Below are positions 18,916-28,467 of a stretch of 64,000 bases of DNA, piece by piece. The first letter of the stretch is position 1. Each line of letters opens with the position of its first letter. The position numbers and the translations under genes were made by a program. Location: assembly GCA_963721005.1 (NCBI GenBank), contig CAVRHR010000002.1, forward strand, positions 1-64,000. Direction: 5' to 3'. The notes beneath the pieces are model-generated. The model ran no database searches. It saw only the letters and a program-made list of their open reading frames with translations, and was not told where the DNA came from. The stretch comes from VAZQ01 sp963721005. Its GTDB lineage: Bacteria; Pseudomonadota; Alphaproteobacteria; Rhizobiales; Xanthobacteraceae.

Positions 18916-19862
18916 ATGAAACCGATCGCCTTCACAACTGCCTTGGCAATCGCTGCTGCTTTGTGTTCCACGCCAGCTTCGGCACAATTTTTCCGCACCT
19001 TCGTTTCCGGGACGGGCAGCGATAGCAACCCTTGCACCCGTACGCAGCCCTGCCTGACTTTTCAGCGCGCCCACGACAACACCTTCGCGAGCGGCGAAAT
19101 CGATGTTCTCGATCCTGGCGGTTATGGCCCGTTCACAATCACCAAAGCGATCAGCATCGTGAACGACGGGGTGGGTACGGTCGGGATCCGGGCGCTGTCG
19201 GGCGGCAACGCCATCACGATCAATGCCGGACCTTCCGACAACGTCAGCCTGCGCGGCTTGACCATCGAGGGTGCCGGCGTCGGCTCAACCGGGATTCAAT
19301 TCAACGCTGGCAAATCCCTAGCCATCGATCGCTGCGCCGTTCGCAATTTTTTGGGCGTCGGGATTCGTATTGCGCCCAGCACATCGGCCAACTTTTCGAT
19401 TACCAACACGTTTGCCACCGACAATTCTGATACCGGGATTGGGGTCGACCTGTTGGATCGGCGGTCGTCGCGGGGACGATGGACAATGTGCAAGCGAACA
19501 ATAACAGCAGTTATGGAATCGCTGTGGAGGGCGGCAAGACCACCGGGGCCAGCCTGCAGGTCTCAATCGTGAACAGCGTGGCGTCCAACAATGGTAGTTC
19601 TGGAATTGTGGCCGGAACGGCTTCCGCGCACGCGGCAACAACCGTCCAAGTGCGCAATTCCGTCGCCAGCTACAACGGTTTTGCTGGGCTCGAGGTGGCT
19701 TTGGGTTCAGGGGTTCGGATCGGCCACTCGGTAGTGACCGGAAATGCCTTTGGAGTTATCTCCAATCCCTCATGCTGCACAATCCAGAGTTATGGCGACA
19801 ACGATATTGACGGCAATTCGAACAACAATACCCAAGCTCTGGGCCCCATTGTGACGCATTGA
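18916..19862 (+). CDS. Secreted right-handed beta-helix protein (one apparent frameshift)
   Basis: The ATG at 18916 opens a signal peptide (MKPIAFTTALAIAAALCS, then TPASA) and the family cap FFRTFVSGTGSDSNPCTRTQ. The segment AISIVNDGVGTVGIRALSGG nearly repeats the 16.6 kb copy. The first frame holds until about 19450 and then turns Arg-rich. The continuation (VGSAVVAGTMDNVQANNNSS, SIVNSVASNNGSSGI) is in another frame and ends with VTH at 19862. Joined length is about 315 residues. Beta-helix turns are of the NNNSS/NNGSS type. Probable T2SS substrate by position and signal peptide; activity unknown. Either a broken paralog or a sequencing indel. Confidence 0.75.
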
Positions 19863-20559
19863 GCCTTACCGCTACTGTAGGTCTCCCACGGATGAGCTTT
19901 ACAGTCTCATCCCGGCCGAGCACTCCCAGTGCCGCTCGAAAGCGACTTCGCGATCAAGTAAGCTGGCTCGCACCTTCGGGACCGGCGTGCCGGCGGGCTT
20001 GGCGTCGGTGGGGAAGAGGCAAGGGCATGATGTGCGCCCCTGCCGTGATCCACACATGCACACCGCCAAAGGCTGCAGCCCACGCCATGGCGGCGCTGCT
20101 GCCAGTCGAGGAGTTGGTGTCTGCGATTGGCCTCGGGGTGGTCGCGAAATCGCCGGCGGCAGGTTTGCAAGGACTGATCGCCCATTCGAAGTTCGCGGCT
20201 GCTGACAGTCGCCGCGATGATCGCCGTTGAGATGACGGCACCATCGTTAGCGACGGTCGCGCTACTGACAGCCGTTGATAGGACCGCGCCCGGCAGCAGC
20301 AGTGAGGTCTCGCTCGGGTTCGCGGTTGCGCGGCGCATAGAGTTGCGTTCACACCGAATGATCCAAGACCATTATTATTGTTGGCAACGACGTACGGACA
20401 GCAAGAGCGTAACCGCTGCACGACTCTCCGACGTACGGGCGCCAATGCCCAGGCAGTTTGGGTTTCTCGCCGCGAGGCGGATCGTCACGGGGATCACGGC
20501 GGCGCACGGCCAGTTTCCTTGGTATCGGCTGTCATTTGCTGACAATCGCTGTCCGGCTG
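19863..20559. other. Decayed intergenic region in the beta-helix array
   Basis: About 700 bases. Minus-strand frames show short Asn/Ser-rich patches (for example VVANNNNGLGSFG near 20380) that may be leftovers of a beta-helix gene, but no continuous frame can be rebuilt. Confidence 0.35.
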
Positions 20560-20716
20560 ATAGCAAAGGCAAAAGTCAGGCACGGCTGCGTCCGGGTGCA
20601 GGGGCACCGTCGCTCCCCGTCCCGGGGTTCGAACGAAGGTTGCTGAGGCTGGAGTTGATGACGGAGCAGCCGCGAATGCAAAGTCCTGCAGCGACGATGG
20701 CGGCCCGTTTCATTTG
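20560..20716 (-). pseudogene. Beta-helix family, N-terminal remnant
   Basis: Reading the minus strand from the ATG at 20716 gives MKRAAIVAAGLCIRGCSVIN, a degenerate version of the family signal peptide. In a neighbouring frame this continues PCTRTQPCLTFAFAIS, the diagnostic cap motif. The match stops at about 20560, and no helix repeats follow in order. It is a truncated extra copy in the same orientation as the inverted copy at 20.9-21.9 kb. Confidence 0.6.
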
Positions 20717-20940
20717 GATTCCCCCTGGGATCACGGAGCGCGCGGATCGCACGCGGAGCCAAGTCTGGTACACGAGGAGGGCGACGTCCCTGTCCGCGCT
20801 GACCTGGGGTGCGCAAGACAGCTGAGCACCTCGGGTCGATGCCTCGATCATGCAACAAATATCGGCTGCTCTCTGACCATCACCTCTACTGCGAGTCAGG
20901 CCTCGATCCGGAGCACGCCGACCGCAGCCTCCACGTGACG

Positions 20941-21877
20941 CTATTTCTTGGTGTAGGGAGGCGGTGCCGCTTCATTGCTCGTGTTGCCTTCGAAGGTGTT
21001 GTCCCCGGCGCTCAGCAGCATGCCGCCGCCGGCAAGCCAACCGTTCGTGTTCCCGGTCACCATCGATTGGGCAGCGCGAAGGGTCGCGCCCATGCCTTGC
21101 GCCTCAATGCCCACCCCATTATTGGCGGCGACGGAGTGGAACACCATGAGCGTGGCCGAGGCATGGCCCGAGGCGGATAGGCGACAAATCCGCGAGGCCA
21201 TTGCTGGCGGCCTCGCTGTCGGACACGGCGGCTTTCACCGTCCCCGTACCGTTTGGCCCTGAGACGGATACCACCTGGGGTTGTTGTTCACCTCGACTGA
21301 TTGAAAATCGCCGTGACAGCGGCCGATCCGCTCGGATGACGACGATCCCGCTACTGGCATTGTCGACCACCAGCGTGCTCGATATCGAGAGATTGCTGAA
21401 AGGCGTTCGGAGCAAGTGCGATGCCGACGTATAGTGAAATGACGGATGACGCAATCCTCGATAGTCAAGGATTGGCCGGTGTTGAATTCAATCCCGTTCA
21501 CGCCAATACCGCCACCATCGATGGTCAAGTCCCGCAGGATCACTGCGTCATTGGGTCCGGCATTGATGGGATGGCGGTGCCGCTGCTCGACAGTGCCCGG
21601 ACGCCGGCCGTGCCGACCCCGTCGTTCACGATGCTGATCGCCTTGTCGATGGCCACCGGGCCATAACCGCCCGAATCGAGAACGTCGATCTCGCCACCGG
21701 CGACAGTTTGTGTGATGGCAAATTCAAAGGTCAGACAAGGCTGGGCGTGGGTGCAAGGGTTGCTATCGCTTCCTGACCCAGAAACGAAGGTTCGGAGAAG
21801 AGTGGCCGAGGCCGGGGTGGACGAAAGCGCGGCAGTGAGTGAGAGCCGGCGGCGGTAACGATGGCGATATGTTTCAT
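20941..21877 (-). pseudogene. Inverted beta-helix family copy, several frameshifts
   Basis: Minus-strand copy. The ATG at 21877 (MKHIAIV) leads through a shift into TAALSSTPASATLLRTFVSG, then the cap PCTHAQPCLTFEFAI and GGEIDVLDSGGYGPVAIDKA. After about 21545 it continues in another frame (ILRDLTIDGGGIGVNGIEFN, SLTIEDCVIRHF), then in others (SSTLVVDNASSGIVVI, SVAANNGVGIEAQGMG), and ends at TKK, 20941. At least four shifts are needed. The amino-acid order follows the intact paralog at 16.6 kb throughout, so this is a whole gene broken by indels. It is the only full copy opposite to gspL/M. Confidence 0.7.
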
Positions 21878-22114
21878 GGCAAGCCCCATTTTCGTTGGCC
21901 GAGCGCGTGGGTTGCACGCGGCGTAAGTTTACCTCAGGGAGGCGCGCGGTAAATCAGCGCGATGTGGCCTCCTTCCTCGCGCTAGCCGTGGCAGGCCCTT
22001 CTTGTGATGATTTGGCGACAAAGCCGGCACTTGCTGGGTGATGCGGACGGCCATTTCATGTATTAGCATGCCCCTTCTGGGTCGACGGGCCGAGCTGAGA
22101 AGGCGAATCCTTCC

Positions 22115-23198
22115 GTGATGAAAGCCCTGCGCCAGTTCCTGGAGGCGAGCTCCCGCTGGATCGACTGCGTGGCCGGCGCCATCGTCGCCATGCGGGGCTG
22201 GTTCGTGAAATCGCGGCCGGTCGAGCTCATCGAGGAGAGCGGCGGCGAGTTCTCGCTGCGCATCGAGGGCAAGACGGGCTCGCCCGCGCGCCTCGAGGTC
22301 GGCCGCATCCGCATCGTGGACGGCAAGGTGGTGGGCGCGGTGCCGGCGGCGCTTTCCGACAAGCTCAAGGCCTGCCGCGCCGAGCTCATCCTGCAGCCGG
22401 GGCGCTTCATGTTCCGCCCGCTGGAATTGCCGCGCCGGGCGGGCGAGTTTCTCGACGGCATCGTGCGCTCCCAGGTCGACCGGCTGACGCCCTGGAGCCC
22501 CGCCGAGGCCGCCTTCGGCTGGAGCCCGCCGGCCGACGCCGGCAACGACCGCATCGTGGTGACGGTGGCGGCGACCGCGCGCGCGCTGGTCACCCCGCTG
22601 GTCGAGGCGGTGGCGGCGCTCGGCGCCGATTCCATCGTCGTCTCCACCCTCGCATCCGCCCCCGGGAGCCCGGCGGGCGCCATCAAGGTGCTCGAGCATA
22701 CGGTGCGGGGCGCGCTCGAGGCACGGCGGGTGCGGCGGGCCCTGATCATGGTGCTGCTCGGGGCCGGCCTCTTTGCCGGCGCGGCGGTCACCGCCGACGT
22801 GGTGGTGGGCGACGATCTCGAAGCCCGCCGGACCGAGGTCGGGCAACGCATCGCGGCCCGGCGCATCGCAGCTGCGCGCCGGCGACGCCTCGCGGGATTC
22901 GGTCCTGGCGGCGCTGGAGCGGCGCAAGCACGAGACCCCGGCGAGCGTGATCGTGCTCGAGGCGCTGTCGCAGATTCTGCCCGACCACACCTATGTCACC
23001 GAGCTGCGCATCACCGGCGACAAGCTGCAGGTCGTCGGCGTGACCCGCGACGCTCCCTCGCTGATCCGGCTGATCGAGCAATCCTCGCAGTTCGCCCGCG
23101 CGACCTTCTTCGCCCCCACCACCCGCTCCCCGACCGAGCCGGGCGAGCACTTTCACATCGAAGCCCACATCGAGCCGGTGTTCGGGCCACGCACATGA
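22115..23198 (+). CDS. gspL: T2SS platform protein GspL (apparent frameshift)
   Basis: About 360 residues when joined. The N-terminal cytoplasmic part has the RNase H/actin-like GspL fold signature region ELILQPGRFMFRPLELPRRA with VRSQVDRLTPWSPAEAAFGW. One transmembrane helix lies near residues 208-227 (RRALIMVLLGAGLFAGAAVT). A shift near 22867 moves to the frame with DSVLAALERRKHETPASVIV, then SQILPDHTYVTELRI, the periplasmic ferredoxin-like domain, ending GPRT at 23198. GspL links GspE to the pseudopilins and GspM. It overlaps gspM by 4 nt. Separation from gspK by 11 kb of beta-helix genes is unusual. Confidence 0.85.
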
Positions 23199-23761
23199 GC
23201 ACCGAGACCCCGCTCGACAAATTGTTCGCGCGCTACCCGGCGCTGGCGGTGCTGGGCTATGCGGCGATCGTCGTCCTGCTGGCCGTGGTCGGCATCGGCG
23301 CGCTCGCCGACCTCTACGACCGCAACCAGGCGCTCGCCGCCGCGACCGACATGCTCGACCAGATCGAAGGCCGCAAGCAGCCGCCCGGCGGCGCCGCGAT
23401 CGTCGCCGGCGCCCCCGCCGGCTCGCCGTTCCTGGAGGGCCAGACCGTCACGGTGGCGGGCGCCGCCCTGCAGCAGCGCATCACCGCCGCGGTCGGCAAG
23501 GTCGGCGGCAACGTGCTCTCCTCGCAGGTGGACCTGACCGGCACGCTGTCCAAGGAAGGCTTCGTCAGCCTGGTGGCGAGCTGCGAGCTCGACCAGCCGG
23601 CCGTCCAGCAGCTGCTTTACGATCTCGAGGCCGGCATGCCGTTCCTGTTCGTCGACCAGCTGGTGGTGCAGGCCCCGGAGGGCGGCACCGGCGCGGAGGC
23701 GGGCGGCGGGAAGATGCGGGTGCTGCTGGGGGTGTCGGGACAATGGCAGGGCGCGAAGTGA
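23195..23761 (+). CDS. gspM: T2SS platform protein GspM
   Basis: 188 residues. Short cytoplasmic N-terminus, one membrane helix (residues about 15-38, ALAVLGYAAIVVLLAVVGIG), then a periplasmic region with a coiled-coil-like start and a ferredoxin-like domain (GKVGGNVLSSQVDLTG, LYDLEAGMPFLFVDQLVVQA). This is the GspM/PilO-like pattern. The ATGA overlap with the gspL stop shows coupling. It forms a heterodimer with GspL in the inner membrane. Followed 100 bp later by a beta-helix gene with the same direction. Confidence 0.9.
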   Translation: MSTETPLDKLFARYPALAVLGYAAIVVLLAVVGIGALADLYDRNQALAAATDMLDQIEGRKQPPGGAAIVAGAPAGSPFLEGQTVTVAGAALQQRITAAVGKVGGNVLSSQVDLTGTLSKEGFVSLVASCELDQPAVQQLLYDLEAGMPFLFVDQLVVQAPEGGTGAEAGGGKMRVLLGVSGQWQGAK

Positions 23762-23863
23762 GGTGCTAGGATGCAGTTGTGTAAATCCGTCACCGAAGAG
23801 TTGTTCTTGGTAGAATTACTCGAAATGGTTGCGCCGCGTCCGCGCGGAACATGGGAGGCGACA

Positions 23864-24622
23864 ATGAGAACGAGGGCTCTCGTAATTGGGTTGATATTGG
23901 CCGGATTGTTAGGCTTCGGGACCAGTACGGCGAGCGCGCAGGCGACCCGTACCTGGGTCTCGGGCGTCGGCGACGACGCCAATCCATGCAGCCGCACGGC
24001 GCCATGCAAGACCTTTGCCGGGCGCCATCTCGAAGACCGCGGCCGCGGGAGAGATCAACGTCCTCGATCCGGGTGGCTTCGGCGCGGTGACCATCACGAA
24101 GTCGATCAGCATCATTGCCGACCACGTCGAAGGCGGGCGTGCTGGTATCGGGGACCAATGGGATCGTCGTCAACGCCGCTTACAACCGACAAGGTCCTCC
24201 TCGAAGGGCTCGACATCGAGGGGCTGGGAACGAGTCCGAACGGCGTACAAATTATCGGGAGCGGAACGACAACGATCCGTCACAGCTCAATCCGGCATTT
24301 CACGGGAAATGGCGTCAATCTGATCGGGTCCACAGCCGGCCGCGCGGTAATTGAAGACTGCGTGATCACGAATAACGGGGGTGGTTTTAATGTCCAAGGA
24401 TCAGGAGTGGCGAACATTGGAATCGCTTTGAGAGCCATTTTTGACAACAATACATCCTTTTCGACCCAGGTCTCCAGTCCAAGTAGTTTGATTTTGTCGG
24501 GCTCGACACTGATTGGAAGTGCGGTGGCAATTAACGCGACGGGTGGCGCTACCGTCACTTCCTACGGCAACAACGTAATTCGGGGCTCCGGACTCCCGAC
24601 GCAAACCTTGGGACTTCAGTAG
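23864..24622 (+). CDS. Secreted beta-helix protein, RTWVSG lineage (apparent frameshifts)
   Basis: The ATG at 23864, after GGGAGG, opens signal peptide MRTRALVIGLILAGLLGFGT (ASA-Q cut). The cap is TRTWVSGVGDDANPCSRTAP, a second lineage distinct from FRTFVSG. Shifts near 24020, 24125 and 24185 move the reading through AISKTAAAGEINVLDPGGFG, then KAGVLVSGTNGIVVNAA, and back to VLLEGLDIEGLGTSPNGVQI. The helix repeats end in LGLQ at 24622. Joined length about 250 residues, the shortest member. It begins 100 bp after gspM in the same direction and may share its transcript. Probable T2SS substrate by context only. Confidence 0.72.
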   Translation: MRTRALVIGLILAGLLGFGTSTASAQATRTWVSGVGDDANPCSRTAPCKTFAGRHLEDRGRGRDQRPRSGWLRRGDHHEVDQHHCRPRRRRACWYRGPMGSSSTPLTTDKVLLEGLDIEGLGTSPNGVQIIGSGTTTIRHSSIRHFTGNGVNLIGSTAGRAVIEDCVITNNGGGFNVQGSGVANIGIALRAIFDNNTSFSTQVSSPSSLILSGSTLIGSAVAINATGGATVTSYGNNVIRGSGLPTQTLGLQ

Positions 24623-24640
24623 GCTTGCATGCCCAGTTCG

Positions 24641-24668
24641 AAGCGCCGTTGCATCCGGAACGGCGCTT
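24641..24668. terminator. Strong hairpin after the beta-helix gene
   Basis: Perfect 10-bp inverted repeat AAGCGCCGTT (24641-24650) and AACGGCGCTT (24659-24668) around an 8-base loop, 18 bases past the stop codon. There is no T-run, so it could be a transcript 3'-end stabiliser or weak terminator rather than a classical rho-independent one. Confidence 0.5.
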
Positions 24669-25054
24669 GTGACTAGCGCATTGCTTTCCGGCAACAAACT
24701 CCGAAATCTGGAGTCTGTTGATTTCCCGTTTTCAGATCGGCGGACGCCCAGTTTTATAGCCGACACTGAGCCGGACCGCCACGGCGGCCGGCGCGGGCCT
24801 CGGCGGCTGGAAGCCGCCGATCAGCAATGTGCTCTCTATCTCGTTGAGTTGGGGGAATTGCTGTCCAGAAGGCTTCGATAGCCCGGCTTGAGGCACGTCC
24901 GGCACTGCTGCCAGCTGATTCCCCAACCCGTGCGGATCACAAGCGGCCGGAGGCAAGCTGTGCAGGCTATCGGAACAATGGCAAGACGCGAGGAAATGCG
25001 TTACAATGCATTATGGGCCGACTGGGCCTTACGTGCAAAATTCGGGAGGCAACA
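24669..25054. other. Intergenic stretch
   Basis: About 390 bases with no supported gene; only short frames without ribosome sites. Confidence 0.4.
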
Positions 25055-26000
25055 TTGAGAACGACGGCGGGGCTCACTATTGGGGTGATTTTAGCAGGCT
25101 TGCTCGGTTTCTGGGCTGACCCGGCAAGCGCACAAAGCCGTACCTGGGTGTCTGGCGTCGGCGACGACGCCAACCCGTGCAGCCGAACGGCACCGTGCCA
25201 GACCTGGGCGGGCGCCATAGCCAAGACCGCGGCCGGCGGCGAGATCGATGCGCTGGATCCGGGGGGCTTCGGAAGCGTCACCATCAATAAGGCAATCACC
25301 ATCGACGGCGGTGGTGGGGTAGTAGCCTCCGTGCTGGCTTCTAGCACGAATGGCATCGTTGTCGCGGCGGGTGCTTCGGACGTGGTCAGGCTCCGCAATC
25401 TTTCCATCAATGGAATTGGCTCGGGGACAAGCGCCATCCGGTTTGTTTCGGGTTTGGCCCTCCACGTCGAGCACGTCGTAACCATGGGCTTTCGAGTCAC
25501 GGCATTGACTTCGAGCCAAACTCGGCAGCTCAACTGAACGTCTCGGATTCGATCATCACCAATTCGGCCGGCACCGGGTTTTTTATCGCGCCCTCGTCGG
25601 GTGGCAGCGCCAAGGTCTCGATTGTGCGCACTGCGATAAACGCCAATGGCGGCGGCCTTAGAGCCGACGGCACAACGTCGGGGTCCGGGCCAATCAACAT
25701 TGCGTTTACAGACAGCCAAACGGCCAACAATACCGGCAATGGCATTGCCGCCGTCAGCGGGGCCGGAACGTGGCCATGATGGTCACCCGGGGCGCCATCA
25801 ACAACAATACCGTGAACGGTCTGCAGGCGAATTCGGCTGCTGGGGGTAGCGCAACTCTCACGGTGAGCTATTCGAGCATCGGGGGCAACGCGATCGGCGT
25901 CAACGCGGTAGGCGGTGCCCAGATTCTCTCGGGCGGAAACAATGAGCTCGCCGGTAACACCACGAATGGCACGTTTACAGGCTTGGCTGCGCTGCAATAG
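25055..26000 (+). CDS. Secreted beta-helix protein, RTWVSG lineage (apparent frameshifts)
   Basis: The start is set at the TTG at 25055 because GGGAGGC lies just upstream and because the protein then begins like its neighbour at 23864 (MRTTAGLTIGVILAGLLGFW, cut after ASA). The cap is SRTWVSGVGDDANPCSRTAP with GGEIDALDPGGFGSVTINKA. The first frame ends at 25537. The continuation lies in other frames (DSIITNSAGTGFFIAPSSGG, DSQTANNTGNGIAAV, then AINNNTVNGLQANSAAGG), ending ALQ at 26000. Joined length about 310 residues. It directly precedes gspN (37 bp). Probable exported protein; function unknown. Confidence 0.72.
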
Positions 26001-26037
26001 CCTGGCGGCCGATCCGATCATCGCACGGGGGTTCACA

Positions 26038-26801
26038 ATGGTTCGGTGCGGTGTCATTCTAAGTTTGACGACCGCTGTCCTCATCTACGGAGAGGTCGCC
26101 GCGACAGCTTTGGCAACAACGGACCCGGCCCCGTCGGCTCGCTCGGAAGCAGCATTAATTCGCCGCTGGCGGACCCCTCCACGGCAGTGCCGGTCCGGCC
26201 GGCCAGTCCGGTCGCAAGGGAACCCAGCGGCAATCCGCTCTGGGCGGTCCCCCTGAGATCGTTGTCGGTCACGCGCGAACGGCCGATATTTTCGCCCTCC
26301 CGCCGTCCGCCGGCGCCACCTGTCGTCGCAGCACCTTACGTTCCGCCTGCGCCACCTCCGGTCGCGAAGCAAGCGGAGCCCGATCACCCGCTGCTTACCT
26401 TGGTGGGCACCATCGTCGGTGAGGCCGACGGCATCGGCATATTTATCGACCAGGTCACAAAGAACGTTGTGCGTCTGAGGACCAATGAGGCCCATGCCGG
26501 CTGGATTCTGCATTCGGTCCAAGGGCGGGAGGCGGTGTTTGGGAAGGCAGCCCAGAGGGCTACTCTCGCCCTTCCGGCCCCGGGCGCCGAGCCAGTGGCC
26601 CAGTCTGCCATTGCTGCCGGAACGCTACCCGCTGATCGGTGGATAGACGGTGACGGGCAAATTATTGCCCCTCCGCAGCGGAGAGCGCCTCCCCCTCCGG
26701 TCGTTTCTACCCCGCCATCCGTGCCAGCCCCAGTTTCAGGCGACCCCCGGATCGGCGGGCAAGTGGAAGTTGGATCAATTGCAAAAATGGCCCAACCTTA
26801 G
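26038..26801 (+). CDS. gspN: T2SS protein GspN/GspC-like (apparent frameshift near N-terminus)
   Basis: The ATG at 26038 starts a hydrophobic segment (MVRCGVILSLTTAVLIYGEV). A shift between about 26115 and 26160 is then needed to reach the main frame: NPLWAVPLRSLSVTRERPIF, a Pro-rich linker (PPAPPVVAAPYVPPAPPPVA), then a small beta domain (HPLLTLVGTIVGEADGIGIF, VVRLRTNEAHAGWILHSVQG) and a Pro-rich tail. The beta domain resembles the HR domain of GspC/PilP and the GspN proteins found in bradyrhizobial T2SS loci. Expected role: periplasmic link between platform and secretin. No separate gspC is seen in the window, so this protein may fill that role. Total about 250 residues. Confidence 0.72.
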
Positions 26802-26824
26802 CGGGGTGGCGGCGCGTTCCTCTG

Positions 26825-28366
26825 TTAAACTGAGTTGCCGTTGAATTCTCGAGGGTTCGCTGGCGGGCTGGGTCGGCTGGCTGCAAATTGCGGATCGAAC
26901 AGGACCATTCCGGTCAGCAAACTTACCTCTTGCGCGTTGGGCAAGCGCTCTGATGAGCGCGCGGCCAAATACCATTTCGCTCCGGGATGGTACCATGGAA
27001 TTGATATTCCGATCAGACCGGCCGCTTTGAGAAATTCCTCCACGATCGGCTCAGCATACGCGACGCAATCGGGGTAATGCCAACCCTCGGACGGCAATGC
27101 AGTTTCCCAATTCGGCGCCTGTATGTAAGAGAACAGGATAAGGCCATCGGGCTCAAGAACGGCGCTAAAGCTTCGCATGAGCTCACGAAAGATCATCGGA
27201 CCACAGTGGGTCACGATCGACTGAGCGACAATGAAGTCGAAGGTCGTGCCGAGCGCCGCGCAGTCGAAATCGCTGCGATGGGAAAAAGTCGGCCTCTTCA
27301 ATCGGACAATATCCTCGCCAAGCTCTCGTGCCAGCGCATCGTCGATAAGCCAACGATTGGGCTCGACGCCGAAATACCGCCCTTCCAGCAGGTAGGGAAT
27401 AAGTAATCGGCCCAGGCGCAGCGACCCACAACCGAAATCAAGCACGCGATGGCGCTCTCGCAAACCATTTGCGAACAAGAGGCTGAACTGGGTCGCACTC
27501 ATGAAATCAAAGCGGTCGGGCGGCCCAACATAGGCGCGATAGTGCTGATCGCCAGCTCCCAGGAGCAAGGCCTGCTCGGGCGCCAGATTGCGAACTTCGG
27601 AAGCGCTCTCGGCAGCAGCTGCATCCGGCTCGTGCTGTCGAACAAACGCGACCATGCGCTGACCTTTTGGGTGTCCCCACTCTCCAACATAGTGGACCGA
27701 CCATGGAAGTCCCCGGCTGGCGTGCTTGAGGTCGGCAAATCGGTAGTGATAAGGATTTTCGCTGCCATGGGTCACGACATCACCCGGATGGTGGCGCCAT
27801 GGCTCATCGGAGGGAACGCCATCCGGCAATTCGAAGAATGTTGCATAAAAGATTGAACCGGGTTTGGTCACCCGGGCTACCCGCGCGAGGCATTGGCGTA
27901 TTCGGTTAAGTGTCACATGTGTAAACAGCGACTGTGCGAGAATGAAATCAAACTCTGTGCGGAGAGGGGTCAGATCGAAATTTGCGGCGCACAATAGATT
28001 ATGCCGAGGCATCCGCTGTTGCACTCCCGCCAGAGGCAGCTCAATTTCGAAGCCCGCGTCGAGCAGTGCCTGATTGATGTCAGCTCCGAAATAATTGCCT
28101 GGCTCCAGATACCGAATGAAGTGCAATCCACCGCGCAAACATCCGCATCCGATGTCGGCCAATTTGTGCTGCGGTCCGAGACCCTGCCCTTTGAGAAATC
28201 GGAACTGAAGCATGCCGATTTCTTCCCAGAGTCCTCCTACGAACTCCCGGTGGCGTCCCAATTCGACCGACCGCCGAACAACTTCGGCGTCGTAGTATGG
28301 GCTTTCGGAGCTGCTCATAACTTTCTCGCTGAAAACCGGCAGCCTAGGCTTTGCTGCCACAGTCAT
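26825..28366 (-). CDS. Protein with two class I SAM methyltransferase domains in tandem
   Basis: 513 residues, one frame, no interruption. Two Rossmann-type methyltransferase domains follow each other. The first has LADIGCGCLRGGLHFIRYL (about residues 69-87) with acidic GADIN and FDFILAQSLFTHV. The second has VLDFGCGSLRLGRLLIPYL (about residues 302-320) with GVEPN and FDFIVAQSIVTHC. The domains resemble each other, so an internal duplication is likely. Substrate unknown; neighbouring sulfotransferases and glycosyltransferases suggest methylation of a surface glycan. The start at 28366 could instead be the Met at 28318. It faces gspN tail to tail. Confidence 0.8.
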   Translation of the reverse strand: MTVAAKPRLPVFSEKVMSSSESPYYDAEVVRRSVELGRHREFVGGLWEEIGMLQFRFLKGQGLGPQHKLADIGCGCLRGGLHFIRYLEPGNYFGADINQALLDAGFEIELPLAGVQQRMPRHNLLCAANFDLTPLRTEFDFILAQSLFTHVTLNRIRQCLARVARVTKPGSIFYATFFELPDGVPSDEPWRHHPGDVVTHGSENPYHYRFADLKHASRGLPWSVHYVGEWGHPKGQRMVAFVRQHEPDAAAAESASEVRNLAPEQALLLGAGDQHYRAYVGPPDRFDFMSATQFSLLFANGLRERHRVLDFGCGSLRLGRLLIPYLLEGRYFGVEPNRWLIDDALARELGEDIVRLKRPTFSHRSDFDCAALGTTFDFIVAQSIVTHCGPMIFRELMRSFSAVLEPDGLILFSYIQAPNWETALPSEGWHYPDCVAYAEPIVEEFLKAAGLIGISIPWYHPGAKWYLAARSSERLPNAQEVSLLTGMVLFDPQFAASRPSPPANPREFNGNSV

Positions 28367-28467
28367 TCTTCTCTAGCATGATTCACATTGTGAATGACGA
28401 GTTTGTTGCTTCGTCGATCGCCGTCTAGTGCTTTGGCCAGAGACCGCCAATTGATTGCCGGAGCGGC

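Noticed and set aside
19954..20445. 163-aa minus-strand gene
   Set aside because: Only a short Asn-rich patch resembles the beta-helix family; no start, cap or repeat order.
22115..23761. One continuous 548-aa gene across gspL and gspM
   Set aside because: The continuous frame arises because the shift in gspL puts its first part in frame with gspM; the true gspL end lies in another frame and overlaps the gspM ATG.
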